From: JABCZZ01 sp964454545
Lineage (GTDB): Bacteria > Pseudomonadota > Alphaproteobacteria > Rickettsiales > JABCZZ01
NCBI GenBank assembly: GCA_964454545.1
Contig: CAYVTI010000002.1
Coordinates: 30,725 to 94,724 of the forward strand
Reading direction: 5' to 3'
DNA: 64,000 nucleotides
Shown: one piece after another, positions 43,767 to 52,450 of the stretch
How positions within the stretch are numbered: position 1 is the first letter of the stretch
Layout of the letters: every line of letters starts with the position of its first letter
Position numbers and translations under genes: made by a program
Notes under the pieces: model-generated
What the model was told of the DNA's origin: nothing
What the model saw: only the letters and a program-made list of their open reading frames with translations
Database searches by the model: none

Positions 43767-45188
43767 ATGAGCTCCACAACCACACAGATCAAAAGTAAGT
43801 CAACGAATATGGCAATGCGCACGGAAACAGATAGTTTCGGTGCCATCGAGGTTCCTGCGGACAAATATTGGGGAGCGCAGACGCAGCGCAGCCTGCAGAA
43901 TTTCAAAATCGGCGGCGAGACAATGCCGAAGCCTCTGATCTGCGCTTTTGGCATCTTGAAACTGGCTGCTGCCGTGGTGAACATGCGTCTTGGCGCGCTT
44001 GATGAATCCATAGGCCTTTCTATTGTGCATGCGGCGCAGGAAGTGATCGACGGCAAGCTGGACGGGAATTTCCCGCTGGTTGTCTGGCAGACTGGCTCTG
44101 GCACGCAGACCAACATGAACGTGAATGAGGTAATATCCAACCGTGCGATTGAAATGGTGGGCGGCGTGATGGGCTCGAAAAAACCGGTGCACCCCAACGA
44201 TCATGTCAATATGGGGCAATCATCCAACGATTCATTCCCGACCGCCATGCATATCGCGGCGGCGTGCGAGATAGTGGGCCATCTGCTTCCCTCGCTCAAG
44301 CACCTGCACGCGGCGCTGCTGCGGAAGCAGGACGAGTTTAAGAATATCATCAAAATCGGGCGTACCCATCTGCAGGACGCCACGCCGCTCACGCTTGGCC
44401 AGGAGTTTTCCGGTTACGTTACCCAGGTGGCAAATGGCGTGGCTCGCCTTGAAGCGACATTGTCCCGTCTCTACGAACTTGCGCAGGGCGGCACGGCGGT
44501 AGGCACCGGGCTTAATACCAAAAAGGGTTTTGCCGAAGGATTCGCCGAGGAAGTGGCGAAGTTCACCAAGCTGCCTTTCGTTACCGCTCCCAATAAATTC
44601 GAGGCGCTTGCGACCCATGACACGATGGTGGAAGTCTCCGGCGCGCTTAACACCGTCGCCGTGTCGATGATGAAGATCGCCAATGACATCCGCCTGCTGG
44701 CTTCCGGCCCGCGCTGCGGTTTCGGCGAATTGTCGCTGCCGGAAAACGAGCCGGGTTCGTCCATCATGCCGGGCAAGGTGAACCCCACCCAGTCGGAGGC
44801 CATGACGATGGTCGCGGCGCAGGTCATGGGCAACAACGTCACGGTCAGCATTGGCGGTTCCAACGGGCATTTCGAGCTTAACGTCTTCAAGCCGGTGATT
44901 ATTTACAACGTGCTGCAGTCCATAAAGCTGCTTGGCGATGCCGCAGTGAGCTTCGCCGATAACTGCGTCGTGGGGATTGTCGCCAACACCGATCGCATTG
45001 CAAAACTGGTGAGCGAGTCGCTGATGCTGGTTACGGCGCTCAACCCGCATATCGGCTATGACAACGCGGCGAAGATCGCCAAGAAGGCATATAAGGAAGG
45101 CATCTCGCTCAAGGAAGCGGGCATTGCCCTCGGGCTGCTTACCGCCGAGCAGTTTGACGAATGGGTAAGGCCTGAGAAAATGGTGTAA
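43767..45188 (+). CDS. fumC: Fumarate hydratase, class II
   Basis: Converts fumarate to malate in the TCA cycle; the iron-free, heat-stable type. The 473-residue protein has SGTQTNMNVNEVISNRA, the signature EPGSSIMPGKVNPTQSE and the mid-region VHPNDHVNMGQSSNDSFP with catalytic His and Ser. The ATG at 43767 has ACGGGGAAA before; in-frame ATGs at 43809 and 43815 lie closer to the conserved start TETDSFG, so the first 15 residues may not be translated. No TCA neighbours. Confidence 0.95.
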   Translation: MSSTTTQIKSKSTNMAMRTETDSFGAIEVPADKYWGAQTQRSLQNFKIGGETMPKPLICAFGILKLAAAVVNMRLGALDESIGLSIVHAAQEVIDGKLDGNFPLVVWQTGSGTQTNMNVNEVISNRAIEMVGGVMGSKKPVHPNDHVNMGQSSNDSFPTAMHIAAACEIVGHLLPSLKHLHAALLRKQDEFKNIIKIGRTHLQDATPLTLGQEFSGYVTQVANGVARLEATLSRLYELAQGGTAVGTGLNTKKGFAEGFAEEVAKFTKLPFVTAPNKFEALATHDTMVEVSGALNTVAVSMMKIANDIRLLASGPRCGFGELSLPENEPGSSIMPGKVNPTQSEAMTMVAAQVMGNNVTVSIGGSNGHFELNVFKPVIIYNVLQSIKLLGDAAVSFADNCVVGIVANTDRIAKLVSESLMLVTALNPHIGYDNAAKIAKKAYKEGISLKEAGIALGLLTAEQFDEWVRPEKMV

Positions 45189-45414
45189 ATAGCGGTATAT
45201 AAACCATTTTATACAGATAGTGACTAAAAGCTCTGGACAACCGCGGTTAAATACACTAAAGAGTGCGCTCTTAAATTGAATTTCTCCCTGTTGAAGCTGG
45301 TGAAAATGGTGAAAACGGAGGAGTAAAACGGCGATTAGCGGGCAAGTGCGCGCGCAGCATGCGTGGCGCCAAGACGCGAAGCGCCTGAACGCAAATGATA
45401 AAGGGAGACATATA

Positions 45415-45903
45415 ATGGAAGTGATATTGCTTGAGCGCGTCGGTCGCCTGGGGACCGTAGGGGATGTAGTGAAAGTAAAGAACGGTTACGGCCGCAACTA
45501 CCTCCTGCCGCAGAAAAAAGCCCTGCGTGCGACCGAAGATAACAAAAAAGTGTTTGAAGGCCGTCGTGCCGAACTGGAAGCTGCGAATGCGAAAGCGCGT
45601 GAACACGCCGGCAAGAAAGCGGAAAAACTGCAGAATATATCGGTGAAGCTCATCCGTCAGGCAAGCGAAGACGGCAAACTGTACGGATCCGTCACGGTGC
45701 GTGATATCGCGGAAGCCGTGCAGGCAGATGGTCATGATCTGGAGCGCAGGCAGTTTATCCTGGATGCGACTATCAAGAACACCGGAAGCTACGGTGCAAG
45801 GATCGTGCTGCACCCGGAAGTTATCATTCCGCTCAAGGTCATCGTCATGCGCAATGAAGCGGATATCGAAGCCCCGGTTGCCGCGGAAGAACCTGCGGCA
45901 TAA
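45415..45903 (+). CDS. rplI: Large ribosomal subunit protein bL9
   Basis: Binds 23S rRNA at the base of the L1 stalk. The 162-residue protein opens MEVILLERVGRLGTVGDVV, has KNGYGRNYLLPQKKA and a long central helix. The start is the ATG at 45415 with AAGGGAG eight bases before. It stands alone: the usual rpsF and rpsR neighbours are missing. A strong terminator follows. The tail APVAAEEPAA is Ala/Glu-rich, usual in alphaproteobacteria. Confidence 0.95.
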   Translation: MEVILLERVGRLGTVGDVVKVKNGYGRNYLLPQKKALRATEDNKKVFEGRRAELEAANAKAREHAGKKAEKLQNISVKLIRQASEDGKLYGSVTVRDIAEAVQADGHDLERRQFILDATIKNTGSYGARIVLHPEVIIPLKVIVMRNEADIEAPVAAEEPAA

Positions 45904-45925
45904 TTGCCTCCGCTCTCCGCGGGCG

Positions 45926-45951
45926 GGCGGATTTTATCCGCCGCGTTTTTT
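45926..45951 (+). terminator. Rho-independent terminator after rplI
   Basis: GGCGGAT (45926-45932) pairs with ATCCGCC (45936-45942) across loop TTT, then GCG and six Ts. A clear intrinsic terminator for rplI, upstream of the cytochrome b561 gene. Confidence 0.85.
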
Positions 45952-46011
45952 GCGCTTTACATGTGCCGTGCAGGATGTAGAATTTCGCGTACTTGTCACA
46001 AGGAATTGTGT

Positions 46012-46533
46012 ATGGAAGCGAAATATCCCCTGCCGATACGCATAACCCACTGGATTATGGCGTTGCTAATAATAAGCCTGTTGGCCGTGGGTTTGATCAT
46101 GGCCGACATGCCGAGGGAAAATCCGTTGCGTGGCACGCTTTACGGGTTGCATAAATCTTTCGGAGTCCTTGTTTTTCTGCTTTGCTTTTTAAGAATTACG
46201 TTCAGGGTGCGTCTGGGAGTTCCAGCATTTCCGGAAGTCGTTCCGGCGCTGGATCGCAAGTTCGCGCATATGACCCATTACGCGTTCTATCTGTTCATGC
46301 TGGCCATGCCGCTTTCCGGTTACCTTATGAGCAATTCCTTTGGCTTTCCGGTAAAGTTCTTTGGCATTGAGTTACCCAGACTCATCGGTCCCGACAAAAC
46401 CCTGGGACACTTGTTCGGGAATTTTCACTATTATGCCGGGCTTACGCTTATAGCGGTTATCCTCCTGCATGTGGCGGGCGTCGTAAAGCACCGCATTACC
46501 GAGCGGATTAACCTGCTGCAGAGAATGATATAG
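46012..46533 (+). CDS. Cytochrome b561
   Basis: A 173-residue inner-membrane diheme cytochrome with four hydrophobic helices. Four candidate haem-ligand His residues are visible: ITHW in helix 1, GLHKSFG in helix 2, HMTHYAF in helix 3, and ILLHVAGVVKH in helix 4. The start is the ATG at 46012 with AAGGAAT upstream. Members accept electrons from ubiquinol and often serve redox balance or superoxide oxidation. It is convergent with the sensor kinase. Confidence 0.87.
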   Translation: MEAKYPLPIRITHWIMALLIISLLAVGLIMADMPRENPLRGTLYGLHKSFGVLVFLLCFLRITFRVRLGVPAFPEVVPALDRKFAHMTHYAFYLFMLAMPLSGYLMSNSFGFPVKFFGIELPRLIGPDKTLGHLFGNFHYYAGLTLIAVILLHVAGVVKHRITERINLLQRMI

Positions 46534-46538
46534 AGGGA

Positions 46539-48518
46539 TTATCCGGCCGCTTTCCTGATCGGGGCGGCTTTTTCCTTTATCGCTTTGAGTTGCTGCTGCA
46601 AAACTTCCATCCTGATGGGCTTGACAAGATGATAATCAAACCCCGCCTCCTTTGAACGCTGCAGATGCTGTTCCTGGCTCCATCCAGTCTGGGCGATGAA
46701 AATGGTATGTTTCAGCTCGGTGTCTTCCCGCATCCGCCCGCAGAGCGTATAGCCGTTCATATCAGGCATGCCGATATCCAGCAATATCACGTCAGGCTTA
46801 TAGTTATGCGCTATTTCAAGAGCGTCTTTCGCATTATAAGCGGCTTGTGCCTGATAGCCGAGCGCCTCCAGCATCCATCCCATGGTTCTTGCCGATGCCT
46901 CATTATCGTCCACCACCAGTACCCGGAAGGAGGAAAGCGGGTGGGCAGGCTGCTCTTCACCGGTTTCGCTGCCAGGCTGTTTTAATGATTCCGCGGCTGG
47001 CAATGTGACCGTAAACTCCGTTCCCTGGCCTTTCTCGCTTTTTACTTCCACTTTCCCCCCGTGCAGCTCCGCGATGCGCTTCACCAGCGTCAGCCCGATA
47101 CCAAGCCCTCCCTCAGAACGCTCCATGGAGGTGTCCGCCTGCATGAACATGTCAAAAATATGCGGTAGTTCTTCCTGCGATATGCCAATGCCGGTATCCC
47201 GGACGCGTATGATGATTTCTGCCCCGCGTTCCTGCCCTTCCAGCACGATCCGCCCGCCATCCCGCATATATTTTGCAGCGTTGTTGAGCAGATTGCCAAA
47301 TAGCTGGGACAGGCGCGTGTCGTCTCCGGTTACCCAGAGGGGGCATGGTGGAAGATGCACTTCGAGCGTATGGCCGCGTTCATGAATAATATGCTCTACG
47401 CTGTCAATAGCATTCCTTGCGACTCCGCACAGGTCAATCCGTTCCTTCTGCATGAGGATTTTGCCATGCGTGATGCGGGATATGTCCAGCAGGTCATCGA
47501 GCAACCGGACAATGTGGTTCACCTGGTGGGTTGCCATATCGAGTACTTCTTTCTGGGTTTCAGGCTTGAGCGGCTGCGAGCGCATGATATGCAACGCATT
47601 ACTGACAGGCGCCAGCGGGTTGCGCAGTTCATGGGCAAGCATGGCGAGGAACTCATCCTTGCGGCGATCTTTCTCGGCAAGCATCTCCGCTTTCTTCTGT
47701 AATTCCTTCTCCATGATTCTCCGGTCGCCGATGTCATGAAACACCAGTATGACACCAATAAACTTACCATTGGACAGGCGGATGGGAGCTGCGGAGTCCT
47801 CAATGGAATATTCTGTTCCGTCCTTTGCTATGAGCACGGTATGATTGGCAAGCCCTTGAACAGCTCCTGTTTTCAGCGCCTTGCTGATAGGATTATCCAC
47901 AGAAAGGCGCGTATCTTCATTAATGATTTTAAGGACGGTATCCAGAGGTTGATTCACGGCTTCCTTTAAAAACCATCCCGTGAGCCGTTCCGCTGTGGCA
48001 TTAAGGTAAGTAATCCTTGCATTGACGTCGGTCGCGATAACGGCATCGCCGATGCTCGCGAGCGTAACCTGAAACCATTCCTGCTGCGCGCGCAACTCGT
48101 CTTCCTGTCTTTTTCTTTCGGTAATATCGCGCGCCACTATGGATACGCCGATAATGCGGCCCTTACTGTCGTGTATAGGGGATACGGTGATGGAAACATC
48201 GAGCAAGGTTCCATTCTTCGCCCTGCGCACCGTTTCGTAATGCTCAATCTTCTGCCCTTCAGCCAGCTTGGCGATAATGATCTCCTCCTCAGGGAGATGA
48301 TCCTGCGGAATGATCAGGCTGATATGCTTCCCGATCGCTTCCCCCGCGTTATAACCGAATATACGCTTGGCAGAAGTGTTCCAGGACGTGATGATTCCGT
48401 TGAGGCCCTTGCTTATGATAGCGTCACCGGACGATTCGACAATGGCCGCAAGGTACGCCTTGGGGGCTTTACTTAAAGGATTACAGATCTTCGGTTGTTT
48501 TGTAGGTTCCATAATCAT
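46539..48518 (-). CDS. Hybrid sensor histidine kinase with two PAS domains and a receiver
   Basis: A soluble kinase of 659 residues. Domains in order: PAS (about 22-135, ending at ARDITERK), PAS (about 145-265), HisKA with phospho-His296 in LAHELRNPLAP, HATPase with N box LLNNAAKY and G boxes DTGIG and GGLGIGLTLVKRI, and a receiver with VVDDNE and phospho-acceptor Asp581 in LLDIGMPDMNG. No DNA-binding output domain, so it probably acts in a phosphorelay; ChpT is a possible target but unproved. No transmembrane segment, so the signal is likely internal. Confidence 0.92.
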   Translation of the reverse strand: MIMEPTKQPKICNPLSKAPKAYLAAIVESSGDAIISKGLNGIITSWNTSAKRIFGYNAGEAIGKHISLIIPQDHLPEEEIIIAKLAEGQKIEHYETVRRAKNGTLLDVSITVSPIHDSKGRIIGVSIVARDITERKRQEDELRAQQEWFQVTLASIGDAVIATDVNARITYLNATAERLTGWFLKEAVNQPLDTVLKIINEDTRLSVDNPISKALKTGAVQGLANHTVLIAKDGTEYSIEDSAAPIRLSNGKFIGVILVFHDIGDRRIMEKELQKKAEMLAEKDRRKDEFLAMLAHELRNPLAPVSNALHIMRSQPLKPETQKEVLDMATHQVNHIVRLLDDLLDISRITHGKILMQKERIDLCGVARNAIDSVEHIIHERGHTLEVHLPPCPLWVTGDDTRLSQLFGNLLNNAAKYMRDGGRIVLEGQERGAEIIIRVRDTGIGISQEELPHIFDMFMQADTSMERSEGGLGIGLTLVKRIAELHGGKVEVKSEKGQGTEFTVTLPAAESLKQPGSETGEEQPAHPLSSFRVLVVDDNEASARTMGWMLEALGYQAQAAYNAKDALEIAHNYKPDVILLDIGMPDMNGYTLCGRMREDTELKHTIFIAQTGWSQEQHLQRSKEAGFDYHLVKPIRMEVLQQQLKAIKEKAAPIRKAAG

Positions 48519-48599
48519 TGAATAATCAATTCTGCCTTAATGGATAGGGCTGCATTCATAAAAAAGCCATATGGATGTTTCGTAAAGAAACAAATAAAC

Positions 48600-48623
48600 A
48601 CCCCCGCCGCAAGCCACGGGGGT
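48600..48623 (-). terminator. Rho-independent terminator after the outer-membrane gene
   Basis: ACCCCCG (48600-48606) pairs with CGGGGGT (48617-48623). Read on the minus strand, GTTTATTTGTTTCTTT follows the stem, giving a T-rich tail. It lies after the outer-membrane gene, between it and the kinase, with one more weak hairpin (CCCCGCA/TGTGGGG) on the way. Confidence 0.6.
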
Positions 48624-48807
48624 ATTAAGCAGATATCACCCCGCATAAGCGAAGCGCATTGTGGGGTCTAGCCATACTGCAAGGCAAGGCTGGATGCCGC
48701 AGCAAGTGCGGCATGGCAATGCATAATCCCCAATGACTTATCCGATACCTTATCCAAAACTCAGGTTACGCAGCAAGCTTCGGGGAACGCAACACGGGGA
48801 GATTCAA

Positions 48808-49719
48808 TCAGAAGCTATAGCCCGCTATGAATTTAAATAATGTAGGCGCAACGAGCTGGTTGCCGTTGACGTTCTGGTACAGCGGAAATTCCACGTCCCC
48901 ATACAGTCTCAGGTTTTTTATGTCATATTCGAATCCCGGGGAGATGAGCAGGCGCGTATAGCCGCTATTATCCGGGTTGGCGTTGGCGCCGCTGTCACGC
49001 TGGCGATCGGAACCAACGATCTGCAGCAGCGGGGAGAACGCGCCGTAGCCTGCGATGCTTCCGGCATTGAAATAGATGCCTGCCGCCGCGTCGAGTTCAT
49101 CCCCGGGGCGGTACTGTCCCTGCGTCAGGAACGCGTGATCCCACTGGCCGTTCACGAACCAGTCCCATTTGCCATTGGCGGTCAGCCTGCCCATGTGATA
49201 GGCGCCGAGCAGCAGATCGGTGCTGCCACTGCCGATGTCGGTATCGCGGTCAAACCCGTGGAAGGTATGGTCGCCTGTGGGCAGTTTCAGGCCGAAGTCC
49301 ACCCCGGTGGACATGTCAGGCGAGAAACCGGAATAGATTCCCTTGAGCCGGATGTCGCCCAGCGCATCATGTTTGAAACTTACCGGATTATTATTGTCAT
49401 CAGTCGTCCTGAAATAGCGGTCTGTATAAGGCACTTCCGCCATCACGCCCCAGTCGCGGCTGAACATGTACTGCATGCCTGCCGTATAAAAGCCGGAGCG
49501 CAGGCGCCTGTCGGGATTATTGGCTTCAGGCGCAACCTTACCGCCGCTCCAGTTGATATCCTGATTCATGAAGTCATACTCAAGCCACGCCAGGCCGCCT
49601 TCGCTTGTGGGCAGCATGGCGGCGGTTCCCACTTCAAACACACCGCACCCGCAGGCGCAGGCATAGGCAAAACCCGGTGAGCAGCTTAGCAATAAAATCA
49701 ATAAGACGCGATTAATCAT
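48808..49719 (-). CDS. Outer-membrane beta-barrel-like protein with N-terminal Cys cluster
   Basis: A 303-residue exported protein. The signal peptide (MINRVLLILLLSCSPGFAYA) is followed by CACGCGVFEVG, a four-Cys cluster close to the new N-terminus, and then alternating strands with Gly, Tyr and Asp and a terminal Phe, as in outer-membrane proteins of the phenol-degradation (MetA) or transporter type. I chose the ATG at 49719 because GGAGAAAATACA precedes it; the longer reading frame from 49812 is unlikely. It follows a His-rich DUF2946 gene, so a metal-related role is possible. Confidence 0.75.
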   Translation of the reverse strand: MINRVLLILLLSCSPGFAYACACGCGVFEVGTAAMLPTSEGGLAWLEYDFMNQDINWSGGKVAPEANNPDRRLRSGFYTAGMQYMFSRDWGVMAEVPYTDRYFRTTDDNNNPVSFKHDALGDIRLKGIYSGFSPDMSTGVDFGLKLPTGDHTFHGFDRDTDIGSGSTDLLLGAYHMGRLTANGKWDWFVNGQWDHAFLTQGQYRPGDELDAAAGIYFNAGSIAGYGAFSPLLQIVGSDRQRDSGANANPDNSGYTRLLISPGFEYDIKNLRLYGDVEFPLYQNVNGNQLVAPTLFKFIAGYSF

Positions 49720-49845
49720 TGTATTTTCTCCTTCAGCAATAAGTTCCAGTACGGAATCATCCCGGCGACAACCGGAGAGCTGAGGCTTATTCCCTGAGCG
49801 CGCGGTTATCATCGCAGTATGACGTTATTCAGATATGTATGGACG

Positions 49846-50238
49846 TCAGGAAAAAATGGGTGGCGAGCGGGGAGATGCGTTGTGGAAGTCAGGCTGCTTG
49901 CCAGGACGCTGTGAGAAGAAAGGCGGCTGCGATACTTCGTTATAGAGAAAATGTCCGTAAACGGCTGCGCCGGGCTGGTTAAAGGAAACTATCGCGCTGG
50001 CCGCAAAAGGGCATGCGCCTTCATGATGCTGCCCTCCTCCGTGGTGGTGATGCAGGTGTTCGGCATGCTCATCATGGGACATATGTTCGAACCCGTCACA
50101 CAGGATCATGGGAAAGATGCCTTTTCCATGCCCGGAAAAATCCGGCATGTATCCCACGGGGATGAGACTGCGCATGCCAAGCGCAATAACCACGAGGCAG
50201 GCAAAAAAGCACCGGAGATAGGAAAGAGACTTGTGCAT
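49846..50238 (-). CDS. DUF2946-family His-rich protein
   Basis: A 130-residue protein with an N-terminal membrane or signal segment (LRCFFACLVVIALGMRSLIPVGYMP), a PMILCDGF motif, a His-rich run (about ten His in HAEHLHHHHGGGQHHE) and a CPFAASA motif, all as in DUF2946. Many members lie near copper or other metal genes, and the His and Cys residues suggest metal binding. The 126-base spacer before the outer-membrane gene has some hairpins but no riboswitch I recognise. Confidence 0.78.
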   Translation of the reverse strand: MHKSLSYLRCFFACLVVIALGMRSLIPVGYMPDFSGHGKGIFPMILCDGFEHMSHDEHAEHLHHHHGGGQHHEGACPFAASAIVSFNQPGAAVYGHFLYNEVSQPPFFSQRPGKQPDFHNASPRSPPIFS

Positions 50239-50493
50239 TGTAATTGCTGAAATTGTAGCAGGAGGTTTTGTAAAAGCAATGTTACGGTTTCGGGTATAGG
50301 TAATCCATAATAAGACAGGGATGCAGATTTAATCTGCCTTCTCTATCAAGTTATTGTATTTCATATACGAATATTAATATATTAATGGGGGTCTTCTGTA
50401 AAGGAGGAGGACGGGCTGATATAATTTTACAAGCGTCTTGCTCAATTGAGCGGCTGCGTTTATACATGCGGGAACCTGCCGTTACGCAGATGT

Positions 50494-50570
<77 letters not shown>

Positions 50571-50679
50571 TTTTCAGTATTCACAATTCTTCTGCAGGTA
50601 TTTGCACAGGGAATAGTCCCTTGAATATTGATTAATGTTTGGTAAGGTGATGCTTCTGGAAATTACCAAAAGGATTTCT

Positions 50680-50977
50680 ATGTTACCCGCACCCTTCCAC
50701 AAACTTGCTGCAACGCCAAAAGGCATTACGATAGATGGAATGCCGCTTACGAAAATATCTTTAAGCAAACTGTCTCCCCGTAGCTCGCCGCACTCCTCCC
50801 ACCGAGAACGATACAGCAGCGGCTCAGCAAAATGTGCATGTTATTGGTGGTTTTACTGGAAATGAAATAATTGGACAGCTTAATAATGAACAGATGAGCC
50901 GCCTTGTAGATGCAATAAAAAGGTCGGAAGGGTACCATGAGGGAACTATAACCCGTACATCAGGAAGAGGAAATTAG
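50680..50977 (+). pseudogene. Frameshifted small ORF, coupled to the secreted protein gene
   Basis: An ORF starting at ATG 50680 (AAGGA five or six bases before) reads MLPAPFHKLAATPKGITIDG and on to SLSKLSP, then falls out of frame at CCCC (50776-50779). Removing one C gives an uninterrupted reading to a TAG at 50977, with NVHVIGGFTGNEIIGQLNNE near the end, one base before the next gene. The coupling and the coherent second frame suggest a real gene of about 98 residues with a homopolymer error, decay or slippage. No recognisable family. Confidence 0.55.
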
Positions 50978-50978
50978 C

Positions 50979-51719
50979 GTGGCGTATAGTAAAGCGCTAC
51001 CTCTGTTCACTCTGCTCATCGCCCTATCTGGCTATGTTTGCGCCGCTGATACATCATGGAAAGAGGTAAAGACGCTTTCGCTGAAAAGCGAATTTAGCAC
51101 AACGAGCAACTGGCATGTGACGGCATGGCAACCTAACGGCAAGGATTCCGTAATGGGGAATGTTGCCGCAAAACTGTGTTTCTGGGATTCCCTTGCTAAT
51201 CAGCAAAAGAACTGTACTTCGATTACCTCCGTGCTTCCTAACGACGGTATGATGTATTACTATCAAACCGTTAATGGGTTGGAATTAATACATCCTGATG
51301 CCACATCACCTCCTTTGCTGAAATTCAGCGCAAGTTTCTCTGGAGGAGGAAGCGGGTCTTTGAAGCAGGTTTCTTTCTGGAAATATAATAGACAAATAGA
51401 CAGGTTTGACCTGTCTTCACATATCACGCTTACAGAACAAGGAGAATATCACTTGTTCAACAAGGGAGATCTTGCCGGAATACTGACTACGGCGGATGCT
51501 GTTTGGCAAGCAGGCGAGAAGCATTTTTCTTCCCATCATTTTTATATTGAAGCCTATCGTTTTGATGCACGAAACGGCTATGTAAAGCAGTTGGGATATC
51601 TTACTCCTTCCTCATATCCAAGCCTTGATGAAACCGAAAAGATTGACGTCATATCGCATGAGATCTCCAGAATCGAACAACTATTGGTAATCAAAGCACA
51701 GGAATGTAAGAAGTCATAA
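50979..51719 (+). CDS. Exported hypothetical protein (246 residues)
   Basis: Starts with GTG, preceded by AGGAAGAGGAAA. A signal peptide (MAYSKALPLFTLLIALSGYVCAA) ends at a good signal peptidase I site, VCAAD. The mature protein has alternating hydrophobic and polar strand-like segments and several Trp and Tyr. I recognise no family. It probably forms a unit with the frameshifted ORF just before it, and lies 909 bases after the tRNA-Arg start. Composition is more AT-rich than in the housekeeping genes. Confidence 0.7.
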   Translation: MAYSKALPLFTLLIALSGYVCAADTSWKEVKTLSLKSEFSTTSNWHVTAWQPNGKDSVMGNVAAKLCFWDSLANQQKNCTSITSVLPNDGMMYYYQTVNGLELIHPDATSPPLLKFSASFSGGGSGSLKQVSFWKYNRQIDRFDLSSHITLTEQGEYHLFNKGDLAGILTTADAVWQAGEKHFSSHHFYIEAYRFDARNGYVKQLGYLTPSSYPSLDETEKIDVISHEISRIEQLLVIKAQECKKS

Positions 51720-51800
51720 GTTGTAGCGTTATCAAAGGGCATAATTAGACGCTATATGATTTGGAGGAATGCGGAACAGAGCAGCCATAGCCAGAGGTTT

Positions 51801-52223
51801 CTATAGCTGGAACAGTTCGGAGCAGCGCGAAACGCTCCATTTGCCCAAGGAGTCCACCGCGAGGCTGAAGCGTCTCACATTGTCCTCTGTATCCGTATAT
51901 ATCCTGAGTTCGCAGTACTGGCGTTCCAGGCGGCCCTGATAAGTGTCGCCCACGACATATTTCCCGTTGGAATACTCATAGGCATGCAGGTTGGCATGCG
52001 CGGGCATCCTGGCGGGTTGCACGGAACTCCAGCGGTATATCCTGCCTTTGCCGTTCTCCTCGAATTCTGCTTCCGGCACGCCGTAATCGGAAAAGAACAT
52101 ATTTACCGGGCGGCCTGCATAATGCTGGTTTAAGGCATAGGTGGTATATTCTTCGGAGTTACTGGTGTCGCAGCCTGCAAGCAGAAGGGCGGACAAGCCT
52201 ATGGCGCTAAGGAGTTTCATCAT
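51801..52223 (-). CDS. Small lipoprotein (140 residues)
   Basis: Starts MMKLLSAIGLSALLLAGCDT with a clear lipobox LAGC; Cys at about residue 18 is the lipidation site. The mature part has a SDYGVPEAEFEENGKGRIYRW segment, which resembles the bacterial OmpA-like/SmpA-BamE style folds of small lipoproteins only loosely, and two further Cys near the end (YCELRIY and VSRCSELFQL). Its gene is convergent with the exported protein gene. No family named. Confidence 0.75.
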   Translation of the reverse strand: MMKLLSAIGLSALLLAGCDTSNSEEYTTYALNQHYAGRPVNMFFSDYGVPEAEFEENGKGRIYRWSSVQPARMPAHANLHAYEYSNGKYVVGDTYQGRLERQYCELRIYTDTEDNVRRFSLAVDSLGKWSVSRCSELFQL

Positions 52224-52293
52224 ATGAACGTGTGGCGGTTGAAGGGAGTGAAGATATGGCCAGAGCATTTTTGCTTTAATTATACATACTTTC

Positions 52294-52325
52294 CGTCATG
52301 CGAGCGATGTTCGCTCGTAATGACG
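52294..52325. repeat. Palindromic repeat CGTCAT...ATGACG
   Basis: CGTCAT, GCGAGCGA, loop TGT, TCGCTCG, TA, ATGACG form an almost perfect hairpin. The CGTCATGCGAGCGA outline resembles the widespread intergenic palindromes beginning CGTCATTGCGAGCG seen in Rickettsiales and other groups. It lies upstream of the small lipoprotein gene, after the lipase stop. Confidence 0.7.
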
Positions 52326-52450
52326 TATGCGTGTTAAGCTGAATTACCCCGGAATGTGAAACCTATAGCAACAATTACATTATGATTTCATACACGCCTG
52401 CGCGAGGGGCATATTTTTTGTGTGAAGAGAAAGGTGGAAAATAAGAACTG

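Noticed and set aside
49720..49845. Cobalamin or other riboswitch before the outer-membrane gene
   Set aside because: Some hairpins occur but none of the conserved B12-box or other aptamer motifs is present.
50239..50493. Integrase or attachment site next to tRNA-Arg
   Set aside because: No integrase gene and no direct repeat of the tRNA 3' end could be found in the window.
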